DNA from: Acidobacteriota bacterium
GTDB taxonomy: Bacteria; Acidobacteriota; Terriglobia; Bryobacterales; UBA6623
Reading direction: 5' to 3'
Assembly (NCBI GenBank): GCA_027592785.1
Contig: JAQCLD010000006.1
Coordinates: forward strand, 1 to 64,000
DNA: 64,000 nt
In this document: piece by piece, positions 38,261 to 49,164 of the stretch
Numbering within the stretch: position 1 is the first letter of the stretch
Layout: every line of letters begins with the position of its first letter
The notes under the pieces: model-generated
The model's database searches: none
Told to the model about the DNA's origin: nothing
The model's input: only the letters and a program-made list of their open reading frames with translations
Position numbers and translations under genes: made by a program

Positions 38261-39370
38261 ATGACCTCTTTCGACTTCCAGCCCCGCACCCGGGTCATTT
38301 TTGGCGCAGGTTCGATCCAGCGTCTGGGCGAGCTGGCGGCGAGCCTCGGCGCGTCGCGCGTCTTGCTCGTCGCTGACCCGGGTATCGTCGCCGCCGGCCA
38401 TCCGCAAACGGCGATTCGCTTGTTGACGGCGGCGGGAATCGAAAGTCTCCTCTTTGACCAAGTTGCTGAGAACCCAACAACGGATCACGTCAACGCAGGT
38501 TTGGAGTTTGTCCAGGGCCGCGGCGTCGATCTGATCATTGGATTAGGCGGCGGCAGTTCGCTGGACTGCGCCCGCGGCATCAACTTTCTGCTGACCAACG
38601 GCGGTCAGATGGCCGACTACTGGGGCGTCGGTAAGGCGTCGAAGCCGATGCTTCCGTTTATCTCGATACCGACCACGGCAGGCACCGGCAGCGAGGCCCA
38701 ATCCTATGCGCTCATCGCCGATCCTGTCACCCACCAGAAGATGGCCTGCGGAGATCCCAAAGCAGCCGCGGCGATCGCCCTGCTCGACCCGGAACTGACC
38801 CTAACGCAGCCGGCCCAGGTCACCGCGGTTACGGGCATGGATGCAATAGTCCACGCCCTCGAGACGCTGGTGGCGACCAAGCGCAACCCAATCTCCGAAG
38901 TCTTCTCGCAGCGCGCCTGGCAGCTGTTGTCTCGCAACTACCCGCTGGTCCTGAGTGAGCCCAACAATCCCGAAGCGAGGGCCGGAATGTTGCTCGGCGC
39001 ACACTTCGCCGGCGCGGCGATTGAGAACTCTATGTTGGGCGCCGCCCACGCTTGCGCTAATCCGTTAACTGCACGGTTTGACGTGACTCATGGCGCCGCC
39101 GTCGGACTCATGCTGCCCGCAGTCATCCGTTTCAATGCTTTGCAGCAAGCCTCGCTCTACGAAACCGTCGGCGGGGCCGAACACGTCACCCGGCAGGTCG
39201 AAGACTTGATGGAACAGGCCACGCTTCCGGCGCGTCTGTCTGAATACGGAATCTCTGAAAACGACGTTCCGCAACTGGCCGAGGATGCCGCCAAACAGTG
39301 GACGGCTCAGTTCAACCCGCGTCCGGTCGAATTGAACGATTTCGTCGGGCTCTACCAGAGCGTTCTGTAA
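38261..39370 (+). CDS. Iron-containing alcohol dehydrogenase
   Basis: TRVIFGAGSIQRLGELA...LIIGLGGGSSLDCARGINFL...IPTTAGTGSEAQSYALI. Confidence 0.93.
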   Translation: MTSFDFQPRTRVIFGAGSIQRLGELAASLGASRVLLVADPGIVAAGHPQTAIRLLTAAGIESLLFDQVAENPTTDHVNAGLEFVQGRGVDLIIGLGGGSSLDCARGINFLLTNGGQMADYWGVGKASKPMLPFISIPTTAGTGSEAQSYALIADPVTHQKMACGDPKAAAAIALLDPELTLTQPAQVTAVTGMDAIVHALETLVATKRNPISEVFSQRAWQLLSRNYPLVLSEPNNPEARAGMLLGAHFAGAAIENSMLGAAHACANPLTARFDVTHGAAVGLMLPAVIRFNALQQASLYETVGGAEHVTRQVEDLMEQATLPARLSEYGISENDVPQLAEDAAKQWTAQFNPRPVELNDFVGLYQSVL

Positions 39371-40498
39371 ATGCGAATGAAGATGCCAAACCAGCGACCG
39401 AACGCCCGCCGCTTGCTCGCCGCTGCTTGGCTCCTAGCCCTGGCCGCTTTGCCCGTTGCCGCCGACTGGCCTATGTTTCTCGGCAACGCCCAGCGCAACT
39501 CGGTCATCGAGCGCAGCTTTCCTCCGCCGCTCGCCGTGGAGTGGACCTATGACGCCCCCGACGGAATCGATTCCACCGCCATCATCGTCGACGGGACGGT
39601 CTACTTCGGCGAGATGAACGGCAAGTTCCACGCAGTGGAGCTGGCAACAGGGAAGGGCAAATGGGTCTATCAGGCGGGCCTCGGCGTTCCCGCTTCGGGC
39701 TGCGTGATGGACGGCGTCGTTTTCTTCGGAGACGAAGAAGGAGCTTTCCACGCCGTCGATATCGTGACCGGCGCGCTGCGCTGGAAGTACCAGACCGGCG
39801 CCGAGATTCTCTCCTCGCCCAGCTGCCTGCCCGGCGCGGTCCTCGTCGGCTCCTACGATTCCAGCCTTTACAGCCTCAATCCCGCGACGGGCGAGCCCAA
39901 CTGGGACTACCGCACCGAAGACCGCGTCCATTGCAGCCCGGCAGTGCAGGACGGCAAGACCTTCGTGACGGGCTGCGACGGGCGCCTGCGCGTCATCGAC
40001 GTCAAAACCGGCAAAGAGGAGTCCCAAGTCTCGACCGACGATTACATTGCTTCAACGCCCGCCCTAGTCGGCGACCGCATTTATATCGGAACCATGGGCG
40101 GCCAAGTGCTGGCCATCGATTGGAAGAAGGGCGAAATCGTCTGGTCTTATCGATACTCGGACGCCAACAACCAATTCCTGTCTTCGCCCGCCGTGGTGGA
40201 CGGCAAGGTGATCCTCGGCGGCCGCGACCGGCGCGTTCACGCCATCGACGAGCAGACAGGCACCCTCGTCTGGGAGTTCATGACTAGATCCCGGATCGAC
40301 TCGTCCCCCGTCGTTGCCGGCCAGACGGTATGGGTTGGCTCCAACGACGGCAATCTCTACGCTCTTGACCTCAAAACCGGCCAAGAACAATGGAAATTCA
40401 CCCTCGGCGGCCCCGTCGTCGCCCAGGCGGCGATTTCCGGAGACCGCTTGATTATCGGTTCTCGGGACGGCGTCCTCTACAGCTTGAAAAAGCCCTAA
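39371..40498 (+). CDS. PQQ-binding-like beta-propeller protein
   Basis: ADWPMFLGNAQRNSVIERSFPPPLAVEWTYDAPDGID; ATG directly follows the upstream stop. Confidence 0.92.
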   Translation: MRMKMPNQRPNARRLLAAAWLLALAALPVAADWPMFLGNAQRNSVIERSFPPPLAVEWTYDAPDGIDSTAIIVDGTVYFGEMNGKFHAVELATGKGKWVYQAGLGVPASGCVMDGVVFFGDEEGAFHAVDIVTGALRWKYQTGAEILSSPSCLPGAVLVGSYDSSLYSLNPATGEPNWDYRTEDRVHCSPAVQDGKTFVTGCDGRLRVIDVKTGKEESQVSTDDYIASTPALVGDRIYIGTMGGQVLAIDWKKGEIVWSYRYSDANNQFLSSPAVVDGKVILGGRDRRVHAIDEQTGTLVWEFMTRSRIDSSPVVAGQTVWVGSNDGNLYALDLKTGQEQWKFTLGGPVVAQAAISGDRLIIGSRDGVLYSLKKP

Positions 40499-40576
40499 GT
40501 CGCTGACAGCAAAATACCTATTGCCTCACCACGATCTTGTGGTGTATTATCCTCCACAGGGAGCCTTGTGCTCGCT

Positions 40577-40771
40577 ATGCAGATGAAACTCACATTTTTC
40601 AAGTCTTACTCGAAGCTCGGTTGGTGGGCTGCCCGGTTGCCGAAAGGCGAACAATGGGCCGGCCAGGAAGTCGAGTTGATGGGCTTTGGCGTCACCCAGA
40701 CCCAAGCCGAGCGTGATCTCGCGGAGAAAGAGCAGGCGCAAATGAGCGCCGAAGCGGAACTCGCCGCCTAA
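40577..40771 (+). CDS. Small hypothetical protein (about 64 aa)
   Basis: MQMKLTFFKSYSKLGWWAARLPKGEQWAGQEVELMGFGVTQTQAERDLAEKEQ; protein-like composition. Confidence 0.5.
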   Translation: MQMKLTFFKSYSKLGWWAARLPKGEQWAGQEVELMGFGVTQTQAERDLAEKEQAQMSAEAELAA

Positions 40772-40960
40772 CAGCGGACCTCTCGCCGCCCCCTCCCTCA
40801 AGCAATATTCCCGACGCCTCTAACCAGTTCAGCGATTCTCGCCCGAGGCGAGCAAGACTGTAGCGGAGTTAGTTTGTCAGGGGAACGCTTGGATTACGCC
40901 CCCGATCGGACTGTCGCGCATTACCCTCGTACTCGGAGGCAAGTTAGGGCTGCGTCTCGG

Positions 40961-41173
40961 CTAAGGACGCAGGTCCATCACCAGCCCGGAATCGAGGAAG
41001 AACTGCCGCACCGGAACAGCTTCGGGCCCTTCCACCGTCACAGTCAAACTCAAATCCTGCGGCGGACCCAGCAGGCGGATATCGATGCGGTCCAACTCGT
41101 CGTAGAAGCGCACGTAAGAAATGGCCTGTACGTTGATGACGCGATTGCGGATTCGGATAAACGGCGAGCTCAT
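40961..41173 (-). CDS. Small hypothetical protein (70 aa)
   Basis: MSSPFIRIRNRVINVQAISYVRFYDELDRIDIRLLGPPQDLSLTVTVEG; beta-rich plausible domain. Confidence 0.55.
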   Translation of the reverse strand: MSSPFIRIRNRVINVQAISYVRFYDELDRIDIRLLGPPQDLSLTVTVEGPEAVPVRQFFLDSGLVMDLRP

Positions 41174-41231
41174 GACGCGGGGAGTCTCTCAAGTCTAGCT
41201 GAGGTCACAGGCCGTATAATCGACGTTCGCC

Positions 41232-42476
41232 ATGAACGTTGAAAACAGTCTCGACCTCGATTGGATTCGCTCCCAGTTTCCAGCGCTATCTATTGAGGTC
41301 GCCGGCGGCCCAGCGGTCTTCCTCGATGCCCCCGGCGGTACGCAGGTCCCCCAACAGGTCGTGTCGGCCGTCTCCGATGCCCTAGTGAACGCCAACGCCA
41401 ACACTCACGGCGCGTTTCTGACGAGCCAACGTGTTGACCAGATCATCGCCGCCGCCCACCAAGCGGCGGGCGACTTCCTCGGCTGCGATGCAGACGAAGT
41501 CGTATTCGGCCCCAACATGACCAGTCTGACTTTTTCGCTGAGCCGCGCCATGGGCCGAGCACTCAAGCCAGGCGATGAGATCGTGCTCACTTACCTCGAT
41601 CACGACGCGAATTTTGCCCCCTGGAAGGCGCTGGAAGAGACCGGCGCAGTCATCCGGGTTGCCGACTTTCGTCGTGAGGACTGTACTCTCGACATCGATC
41701 AGCTACTTGGCCTAATCAACCACAACACTAAAATCGTCGCCGTCGGCTACGCGTCGAACTCGGTCGGCTCGATCAACGATGTCGCCCAAATCGCTGCAGC
41801 CGCCAAAGCCGTCGGGGCCTACAGCTTCATCGACGCCGTTCACTACGCGCCACACGGTCCGATTGATGTGCGCGCCATCGGTTGCGACTTCCTGGCCTGC
41901 TCGGCGTACAAGTTTTTCGGACCGCATCAGGGGATACTCTACGGACGCCGCGAGCTTCTCGAGCGGCTCCGGCCCTACAAAGTCCGCCCGGCCAGCGACG
42001 AGCCTCCCTGGCGCTGGGAGACGGGTACGCAGAATCACGAGGCCATGGCCGGCGTGACCGCTGCTGTCGATTATCTGGCAGCCCTGGGCGAACGATTGGG
42101 CGAAACCGGCGCACGACGGCAGCAGCTGCAGGCGTCGATGCATGCGACCAGCGCCTACGAGCGGCGTCTTTCAGAGAAGCTAATCGCCGGCTTGCTCGAT
42201 ATCCCCTCCGTTGAGTTCTTCGGGATTCGCGAACTCGAGCGCTTCTCCCAGCGGACCCCAACCGTCTCGATTCGCGTCCAAGGCCTCTCGCCGCGCGATG
42301 TCGTCGAAAGGCTCGCCGAATTGGGATTCTTCGTCTGGGAGGGGAACTACTACGCCCTCAATCTCAGCGAACGGCTAGGCGTTGAGTCCTCCGGAGGCAT
42401 GATCCGGATCGGTTGCGCCCACTACAACACCCTCTCTGAAATAGATCGTTTGCTGGCGGCTATCGAGACCCTGTAG
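41232..42476 (+). CDS. Cysteine desulfurase-like class V aminotransferase
   Basis: VFLDAPGGTQVPQQVV...VGYASNSVGSINDV...YSFIDAVHYAPHGPIDVRAIGCDFLACSAYKFFGPHQGILYGRRELLE. Confidence 0.93.
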   Translation: MNVENSLDLDWIRSQFPALSIEVAGGPAVFLDAPGGTQVPQQVVSAVSDALVNANANTHGAFLTSQRVDQIIAAAHQAAGDFLGCDADEVVFGPNMTSLTFSLSRAMGRALKPGDEIVLTYLDHDANFAPWKALEETGAVIRVADFRREDCTLDIDQLLGLINHNTKIVAVGYASNSVGSINDVAQIAAAAKAVGAYSFIDAVHYAPHGPIDVRAIGCDFLACSAYKFFGPHQGILYGRRELLERLRPYKVRPASDEPPWRWETGTQNHEAMAGVTAAVDYLAALGERLGETGARRQQLQASMHATSAYERRLSEKLIAGLLDIPSVEFFGIRELERFSQRTPTVSIRVQGLSPRDVVERLAELGFFVWEGNYYALNLSERLGVESSGGMIRIGCAHYNTLSEIDRLLAAIETL

Positions 42477-42561
42477 GTCCGCGCCGAAAAAGGTTTGCTC
42501 CTCGGGTGTTACCGTCCTACCGCCGGTCACGCCTAACCAATGAAGGCATACTAAGAGTTTC

Positions 42562-43308
42562 ATGGCGACAGCAGCACTAGAAAAAGAACGCGCAATCGGG
42601 GAAGAGCTGAAGCGCAACAACGTAATCATCCAGACTTACGATCTTTGGAAAACCTACCGGATGGGCGACCAGCTTATCCATGCGGTCTCCGGCGTCGACA
42701 TGACCATCAAGAAGGGCGAATATGTCGCCATCATGGGTCCATCCGGTTCCGGTAAGTCGACCTTCATGAACCTGATCGGCTGCCTAGACACGCCCAGCGC
42801 GGGCGATTACTACATCCGCGGGCAGCTAGTGTCCAAGATGAGCGACGACGACCTGGCCCACGTCCGCAACATAGAAATTGGGTTCGTTTTCCAGACGTTC
42901 AATCTCCTGCCCCGCCTATCGGCCTTGCAGAACGTCGAACTGCCCTTGATCTACAGCGGCATCAAGCCGGACGAACGTATGGAGCGCTCCAAAAAGGCTT
43001 TGGCGATGGTCGACCTGACCCCGCGCATGCACCACAAGCCGAACGAGTGCTCCGGCGGTCAGCGTCAGCGCATCGCCATCGCCCGTGCGTTGGTGAATGA
43101 TCCGGCGATCTTACTGGCCGATGAGCCGACTGGCAATCTCGATACCGCCACGGGCATCGAGATCATGGCAATTTTTGAAGAACTTCATCGCCGAGGACAT
43201 ACGATCGTCGTCGTTACCCACGAGCCTGACATCGCCGAGCACGCCCGTCGAGTGATCCATGTCCGCGACGGCAAGATCGAGCGCGACGAGCAAATCCCGC
43301 ACAGCTAG
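42562..43308 (+). CDS. MacB/LolD-type ABC transporter ATP-binding protein
   Basis: Walker [10 protein letters not shown], signature SGGQRQR, Walker [13 protein letters not shown]. Confidence 0.96.
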   Translation: MATAALEKERAIGEELKRNNVIIQTYDLWKTYRMGDQLIHAVSGVDMTIKKGEYVAIMGPSGSGKSTFMNLIGCLDTPSAGDYYIRGQLVSKMSDDDLAHVRNIEIGFVFQTFNLLPRLSALQNVELPLIYSGIKPDERMERSKKALAMVDLTPRMHHKPNECSGGQRQRIAIARALVNDPAILLADEPTGNLDTATGIEIMAIFEELHRRGHTIVVVTHEPDIAEHARRVIHVRDGKIERDEQIPHS

Positions 43309-43316
43309 TCGCCGGC

Positions 43317-43880
43317 TCAGAGCTCCAGGAAGTTCTTGAGCAGTTTCTTGCCGGGCTCGGTGAGAATCGACTCCGGGTGGAACTGCACGCCTTCGATCAG
43401 CATTTTCTTGTGGCGCAGGCCCATGATCAGCCCGTCCGCCGTTGTCGCTGTGATTTCCAACTCCTTCGGCAGCGATTCCCGCTCGACGATCAGCGAGTGA
43501 TAGCGAGTAGCGACGAAGTCCTGATCCATGCCCTTGAAGATCGTTTTTCCGTCGTGGTGGATACGGCTGACTTTGCCGTGCATCAAGTACGGCGCCCTGA
43601 TTACCTTGCCGCCAAAGGCCTGTCCAATCGACTGATGGCCCAGGCAAACTCCCAGGATCGGAATCTTTCCGCCGAGCTGCCGCACGACGTCGAGCGAGAT
43701 GCCCGCCTCGTTGGGCGTACATGGTCCCGGCGATATCACAATCCGTTCCGGCGCCAAGTCCTCGATCTCGGAGATGGTGATCTTGTCGTTGCGGCGCACT
43801 TCTAACTCGGCGCGTAATTCCCCGAGGAATTGCACGAGATTGAAAGTGAACGAGTCGTAGTTGTCGATGACGAGAATCAT
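43317..43880 (-). CDS. trpG: Anthranilate/aminodeoxychorismate synthase component II
   Basis: [32 protein letters not shown]...[17 protein letters not shown]...GVQFHPES. Confidence 0.95.
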   Translation of the reverse strand: MILVIDNYDSFTFNLVQFLGELRAELEVRRNDKITISEIEDLAPERIVISPGPCTPNEAGISLDVVRQLGGKIPILGVCLGHQSIGQAFGGKVIRAPYLMHGKVSRIHHDGKTIFKGMDQDFVATRYHSLIVERESLPKELEITATTADGLIMGLRHKKMLIEGVQFHPESILTEPGKKLLKNFLEL

Positions 43881-43884
43881 GGCT

Positions 43885-45354
43885 CTACAACTCCCGCGCC
43901 CGTTCCACCGCTTTCAGCATGCCGCGAGCCTTGTCCATCGACTCTTGCCATTCCGTCTCCGCCACCGAATCAGCCACGATGCCCGCCCCCGCCGGAAGGT
44001 ATGCTTGCCCGTCTTTGATGAGCATCGTGCGGATGGCGATGCACGAATTCAAGTTGCCCGAGAAGTCCAGATACATTACGCATCCCGCGTAATGACTGCG
44101 AGCGGTGGGCTCGAGCTCTCCGATAATCTCCATCGCCCTGACCTTCGGCGCGCCACTTAACGTACCCGCCGGGAAGCAGGCCATCAGGGCGTCGAAGGCG
44201 TCTTTGTCCTCGCGTAACTTGCCGCGAATCCCCGAGACGATGTGCATCACGTGCGAATAGCGTTCGATGATCATGAACTCGGGCACGTGGACGCTGCCGA
44301 ACTCGCTCACCCGTCCGACGTCATTGCGCCCTAGGTCGACTAGCATCACGTGCTCCGCACACTCTTTCTCGTCGGCCGCCAGTTCGTCCGCCAGCGCTTG
44401 ATCTTCAGCCTCGTCCTTGCCGCGTGGCCGCGTTCCCGCGATCGGACGATACTCGATATCGCGGCCTTCGACCTTCACCAGCATCTCCGGAGAGCTGCCG
44501 ACGATGGTCGTGTCGTCCAGCGACAGGTAGAACAGGTAAGGCGATGGGTTTACCGCGCGCAGGGCGCGGTAGATCTGAAAGGAGTCGACCTTCGGCTCAA
44601 ACGTCAGGCGATGCGCCAGTACGACCTGGAATACATCCCCGGCCAGGATGTACTCTTTGGCCTTCTCGACGATCTTGCAGTAGGCTTCCTTGCCCACATT
44701 CGACTTGGCCTCGACCGGCTCCACGTACTTCGCGCTCGGTGGCAACACTACCGGCCGCGCCAGCGCGTGCTCCATGCGTTCGATCGCCCGCTGCGCCGCC
44801 TTAAACCCATCGTCGATGTCTTCGTAATCTTGAGTCCGGACGTTCGCGACCAGGTAGACCTCGTGTCTTACGTGATCAAAAACCACCAGGCTCGAGAAGA
44901 ACATGAAGATCGCATCAGGCGCGTCGACATCTCGTTCTCGAAAGGCAGGAACGCGCGGTTCAATCTGACGGACCAGGTCGTAACAGATATAGCCAACAGC
45001 ACCCGCGCTAAGGGGCGGAAGACCCTCTTGCCCGGCTGGCTCGTAACGCTGCGTGAGTTCACGCAACACCTCGAACATGTTGCCTTCGCGCTCGGTCTTC
45101 GTGCCGCCTTCATCCAGCTCAATGCGCGTGCCCCAAGCCTTCACCGTCAGAAAAGGGTCGCGGCCGATGTAGGTGTAACGCCCAACGCGCTCGCCGCCCT
45201 CGACGCTTTCCAATAAGAACGAGTATTTCTCGCCCTCCGCCAACTTGAGATAGGCGGATACCGGCGTCTCTAAGTCGGCTGTTAGGGTCTTCCAAACGGG
45301 CGCAACATTGCCGTTGGCCGCCGCTCGGCGGAAAGCTTCTAAGTCCATTTGCAT
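43885..45354 (-). CDS. trpE: Anthranilate synthase component I
   Basis: [11 protein letters not shown]...[21 protein letters not shown]...[21 protein letters not shown]. Confidence 0.95.
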   Translation of the reverse strand: MQMDLEAFRRAAANGNVAPVWKTLTADLETPVSAYLKLAEGEKYSFLLESVEGGERVGRYTYIGRDPFLTVKAWGTRIELDEGGTKTEREGNMFEVLRELTQRYEPAGQEGLPPLSAGAVGYICYDLVRQIEPRVPAFRERDVDAPDAIFMFFSSLVVFDHVRHEVYLVANVRTQDYEDIDDGFKAAQRAIERMEHALARPVVLPPSAKYVEPVEAKSNVGKEAYCKIVEKAKEYILAGDVFQVVLAHRLTFEPKVDSFQIYRALRAVNPSPYLFYLSLDDTTIVGSSPEMLVKVEGRDIEYRPIAGTRPRGKDEAEDQALADELAADEKECAEHVMLVDLGRNDVGRVSEFGSVHVPEFMIIERYSHVMHIVSGIRGKLREDKDAFDALMACFPAGTLSGAPKVRAMEIIGELEPTARSHYAGCVMYLDFSGNLNSCIAIRTMLIKDGQAYLPAGAGIVADSVAETEWQESMDKARGMLKAVERAREL

Positions 45355-45364
45355 GTTGGCTGGG

Positions 45365-46870
45365 TTAGACCCCTTGTAATACGTCTAGCACAGCGTTACG
45401 CATCACGGCCCGCGGCGCCGGCAGCTTCGTCCACAGTTCAAATTGGGCTGCCGCTTGTTCGATGAACATTTCGAGGCCCAATACGACGGTTTTTCCCTGT
45501 TCTCGGGCCCTCTTGATCAAGGCGGTTCGCAAAGGGTTATAGACCATGTCCAATACGATTTCTGCGGGAACAGCATCCGGGAACAGGTTGTCCTCCACAT
45601 TCGGCCACATGCCGACAGGCGTCGATTGCACCAAGATGTCGAAGCCGCGCTGGGTCGCTACGTCCCACGCCAATCCCTCCGCTCCCGTCGCCTGGGCCAG
45701 AGCGCGCACCTTCTGCGGGCGTCGGCCCGTGACGGCTACCCGTGAGCCCTTGGCCTGCAGTGCGAAAACGGCCGCCCTCGCCGCTCCCCCCGTCCCAACG
45801 ACCAAGGCCGTCGCGCCCTTCAATCGCCGCAGTCGTTCGAGCGGAGCTGTGACGCCGATCGCGTCGGTGTTCACCCCCCACCAATGCTTTCCCTTGCGGA
45901 AGACCGTATTGACGGCGCCGATCTGCAACGCCAGCTTGTCGCTGCCGGCTAGATGCCGCATCACCTTTTCCTTGTGCGGCAGCGTGACGCTGAAGCCCTC
46001 GACAGGCAGCTCTTCTGCGAAGCGAAAGAAGTCGCCCAACCGTTCCGATTCCACTCGAAACGGAAGGTAGACGCCGTCGACGCCGCACCTGCGCAAAGCC
46101 CGGTTATGGAGCACCGGAGACATGGAATGGGCTACCGGCGAGGCGATTACCCCGAAAACCCGCGTGTCCGGAGTGAGCTTGTCGACTCGATAGAGTCCTT
46201 GCATCACTGCGGCGGAATACTGTCCTGGCGCCGTTCCCGGCGATGTGTTGGGTGCTGCAAAGGTGAAAGCCGCTCCGCGGGAAGGCCCCAGAATGCGGCT
46301 CGCGGCGCCAACCTCTCCCATCGCCAGCACCACGAGCGGCGGCGCATCCGCCTGGCCGAGCAGCCGCAACAGGCGGCTGCTGTCGCTCGGCTTCACGCCG
46401 GCCACCGCCATCTTGTAGAGGTCCGCCCGGACCTTCCGCAGACGCCTCAAGACCTTCTCTGGCGACGGAGCCTTCTCAAAGTCGTGGAAAGAAACGACCA
46501 CCCGGCTTTTCTGCCTCAATCGCGCGGCGACGTCCGGAGCCGCTTCCGCTGTTTCAATCTCCAGGTCCAGCAGTTGAGCGCCGTTTGCTGCCGCCTTCGC
46601 CAGGATACGCTCCTGTTCTTCGATCGACCCTGCGAATCCTCCCTGCGCCTCTTTGCGGCGGCAGGTCGCCAGGATATTCAGTTTCGGCCAGCGCTCCCGT
46701 AGCAATTTGATCAGCGGCAGACCCGCTTCCGGCTGCGGCAACAGATCGAGCCGCAACTCAACGAACTTGGCCCCCGCTTCGCACTCAGCCAGCGCGAGAC
46801 GCTTGAGGCCGTTTGGGTCTGCAGCGCTGAGAGCAACGCAGATTGGCGGAAGGGAACGGACCGAAATCAT
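45365..46870 (-). CDS. aroDE: Bifunctional type I 3-dehydroquinate dehydratase / shikimate dehydrogenase fusion
   Basis: N-terminal KFVELRLDLLPQ...; C-terminal VFGVIASPVAHSMSPVLHNRALR...GVNTDAIG...VVGTGGAARAA. Confidence 0.92.
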   Translation of the reverse strand: MISVRSLPPICVALSAADPNGLKRLALAECEAGAKFVELRLDLLPQPEAGLPLIKLLRERWPKLNILATCRRKEAQGGFAGSIEEQERILAKAAANGAQLLDLEIETAEAAPDVAARLRQKSRVVVSFHDFEKAPSPEKVLRRLRKVRADLYKMAVAGVKPSDSSRLLRLLGQADAPPLVVLAMGEVGAASRILGPSRGAAFTFAAPNTSPGTAPGQYSAAVMQGLYRVDKLTPDTRVFGVIASPVAHSMSPVLHNRALRRCGVDGVYLPFRVESERLGDFFRFAEELPVEGFSVTLPHKEKVMRHLAGSDKLALQIGAVNTVFRKGKHWWGVNTDAIGVTAPLERLRRLKGATALVVGTGGAARAAVFALQAKGSRVAVTGRRPQKVRALAQATGAEGLAWDVATQRGFDILVQSTPVGMWPNVEDNLFPDAVPAEIVLDMVYNPLRTALIKRAREQGKTVVLGLEMFIEQAAAQFELWTKLPAPRAVMRNAVLDVLQGV

Positions 46871-46927
46871 CTGGGATGAGCGGCCGAGGACCGCCAATCG
46901 GGCTAGCGTATCACACGCGAATCGGAC

Positions 46928-48097
46928 CTATGCTGCCGGCGTGCGCTCCGCGGGCGCAACTGAGTGGTCCGCCAAGACTCGCTGCAGCCGTATCAAGTCG
47001 ACCGCGTCATGGGCTGGGTCAGCCTGCTCCAGCCGCCGCTCTTCCATCCACAGCACGTTGTGGTAGCTCGCCTGTCGATAGTCGTCGACCAGTCCGGCCG
47101 CCAGCTTGGAGTCAATCTCCCGGATTCCTTCTTCGAGAGAAGTCAGGGCCCGGAAGCGGAGTACCCGCTCGATTGCGCCGAATTCTACTCGATAGTTGCG
47201 GCGGTCGTCCGTCTCTTCGAGAGCGATACTCGCCTGTGGGTGCAACCGCCGCAGGACGTCTGCGATAGACGACAAGCGGTGATTGCCTGCGTTCGAGCCC
47301 AGGTTCAGAACTTTGCCGTGAATCGCTTGATGCGGCGCCGTTAACGCTTTCTCGAAGCCGCGCGCAATATCTTTGACGTGTACAAACGGTCGCCAACGAT
47401 CTCCGTTGAAGATCACCGCCCTGCCTTCAAAACGAGCCTTGGCTGTAAGCAAGTTGACTAGAAGATCGAAGCGAGGCCTCCGCGACCAGCCAAACGCTGT
47501 ACCGATGCGCAACGCCGTGGGCGAGAAAGTCGGAGCGGCGCACTCCAGCACCAGCCGCTCAGCGTCGATCTTGGTCTCGGCGTAAAGGCTGACCGGGTTG
47601 AGCTCGGAGGTCTCATCCACGGTCAGCGGATTCGAGCCGTACACGCTACAGGTCGAGGCAAACACAATCCTCCGCACGCCCAAGCCACGCGACAGCTTGG
47701 CCAGCATTCCACTGGCCTGCCGATTCGTCTCGATAGCCTCTCGCTCATGAGCGGCGCAGGCCGGGTCTCCGACAACCGCGGCCAAATGGATCACGGCATC
47801 CGCATCTCGTAACGCTTGAGCCGCCACATCGATGTCTCGCAAGTCTCCGTTCACCAACTCGAAGCGCTTATGCGGCAGCAGATGGCGGATCGCGGCGTCT
47901 CCAAAGTCCAGCCGGTCTAAAGCGACAACGGAATGGCCCATCTCCAGCAGTCGCTCTGTCAAGATGTTGCCGATATAACCGGCCGCACCCGTCACCACGA
48001 CCCGTTCGGGGCGTTCGCGCCGCCTCGGAATCCACATCGACGGCACGCTCAGCCGCGGCCTCTTGGGACGGTTCAGCCATTGGGTCAACCCGGACAT
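46928..48097 (-). CDS. NAD-dependent epimerase/dehydratase
   Basis: RVVVTGAAGYIGNILTERLLEMGHSVVALDRLDFG; corrected ATG 48097. Confidence 0.92.
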   Translation of the reverse strand: MSGLTQWLNRPKRPRLSVPSMWIPRRRERPERVVVTGAAGYIGNILTERLLEMGHSVVALDRLDFGDAAIRHLLPHKRFELVNGDLRDIDVAAQALRDADAVIHLAAVVGDPACAAHEREAIETNRQASGMLAKLSRGLGVRRIVFASTCSVYGSNPLTVDETSELNPVSLYAETKIDAERLVLECAAPTFSPTALRIGTAFGWSRRPRFDLLVNLLTAKARFEGRAVIFNGDRWRPFVHVKDIARGFEKALTAPHQAIHGKVLNLGSNAGNHRLSSIADVLRRLHPQASIALEETDDRRNYRVEFGAIERVLRFRALTSLEEGIREIDSKLAAGLVDDYRQASYHNVLWMEERRLEQADPAHDAVDLIRLQRVLADHSVAPAERTPAA

Positions 48098-48237
48098 AAG
48101 TTCTTGTGGCTTATCGTCCACAACGCTCGATCTCGTTAGCTTCTCGCTGAACCCGGCGCTGGGCGTTTCAGGACAATTGCTCAATGCCGCCGCTCTCCGC
48201 GTGCTGTAGAATCTGGAAGCGCATAAGGAGTCTTCCC

Positions 48238-49131
48238 ATGGAACGCAAACAAGCACGTGATTTCCCCCAAGAGCTGCTCGACATCTTTGATCTGTATGTT
48301 CACGGCGATATCGACCGCCGCCAGTTCTTAGACCGCGCCAAAAAGTTTGCGGTCGGCGGCGTGACCGCCATGGCTCTGCTTGAGGCCCTCAGGCCGAACT
48401 TCGCCTGGGCGCAACAAGTCCCCAGCGACGATCGCCGGATTTCCACCTCGCGCGTGACCGTACCTTCGCCGCAAGGCAACGGAACGATCAACGGCTACTT
48501 GGTCCGACCGGCGAATCTCTCGGGCAAGGCGCCCGGAGTCCTCGTCGTACACGAGAACCGCGGCCTGAACCCCTATATCGAAGACGTCGCCCGCCGCCTA
48601 GGTACGGAAGGCTACGTCGCCCTGGCGCCGGATGGTTTGACCAGCGTCGGCGGCTATCCGGGCGACGAAGATAAGGGCCGCGAACTGTTCACGACCGTGG
48701 ACCGTCAGAAGATGGCCAACGATTTCATCGCCGCGGCCCGCTGGTTGAAAGCCCGCGAGGATTGCACCGGCAAGATCGGAGCCGTAGGTTTCTGCTTCGG
48801 CGGCGGCGTGAGCAACAACTTGGCCGTTCAACTGGGCGCCGACCTCTCAGCGGCCGTCCCGTTCTACGGCGCACAGCCCGCCGCCACAGACGTCGCCAAG
48901 ATCAAGGCTCCGCTTCTGGTCCAGAACGCGGGTCTCGACACGCGCATTAACGCTGGCTGGCCAGCCTACGAAGCCGCCCTGAAGGCTAACAACGTCAAGC
49001 ACGAGATGCACATGTACGAAGGCGCCAACCACGGCTTCCACAACGACACCACCCCGCGCTACGACGAAGCCGCCGCCAAACTGGCCTGGCAACGCACGCT
49101 AGCCTTCTTCGCCGCGAACTTGCGGGGGTGA
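48238..49131 (+). CDS. Dienelactone hydrolase family protein
   Basis: GVLVVHENRGLNPYIEDVARRLGTEGYVALAPDGLT...GKIGAVGFCFGGG...ANHGFHNDTTPRYD. Confidence 0.93.
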   Translation: MERKQARDFPQELLDIFDLYVHGDIDRRQFLDRAKKFAVGGVTAMALLEALRPNFAWAQQVPSDDRRISTSRVTVPSPQGNGTINGYLVRPANLSGKAPGVLVVHENRGLNPYIEDVARRLGTEGYVALAPDGLTSVGGYPGDEDKGRELFTTVDRQKMANDFIAAARWLKAREDCTGKIGAVGFCFGGGVSNNLAVQLGADLSAAVPFYGAQPAATDVAKIKAPLLVQNAGLDTRINAGWPAYEAALKANNVKHEMHMYEGANHGFHNDTTPRYDEAAAKLAWQRTLAFFAANLRG

Positions 49132-49164
49132 AGCCGGCACATAATCCAGGTGAGAACTTGGGGC

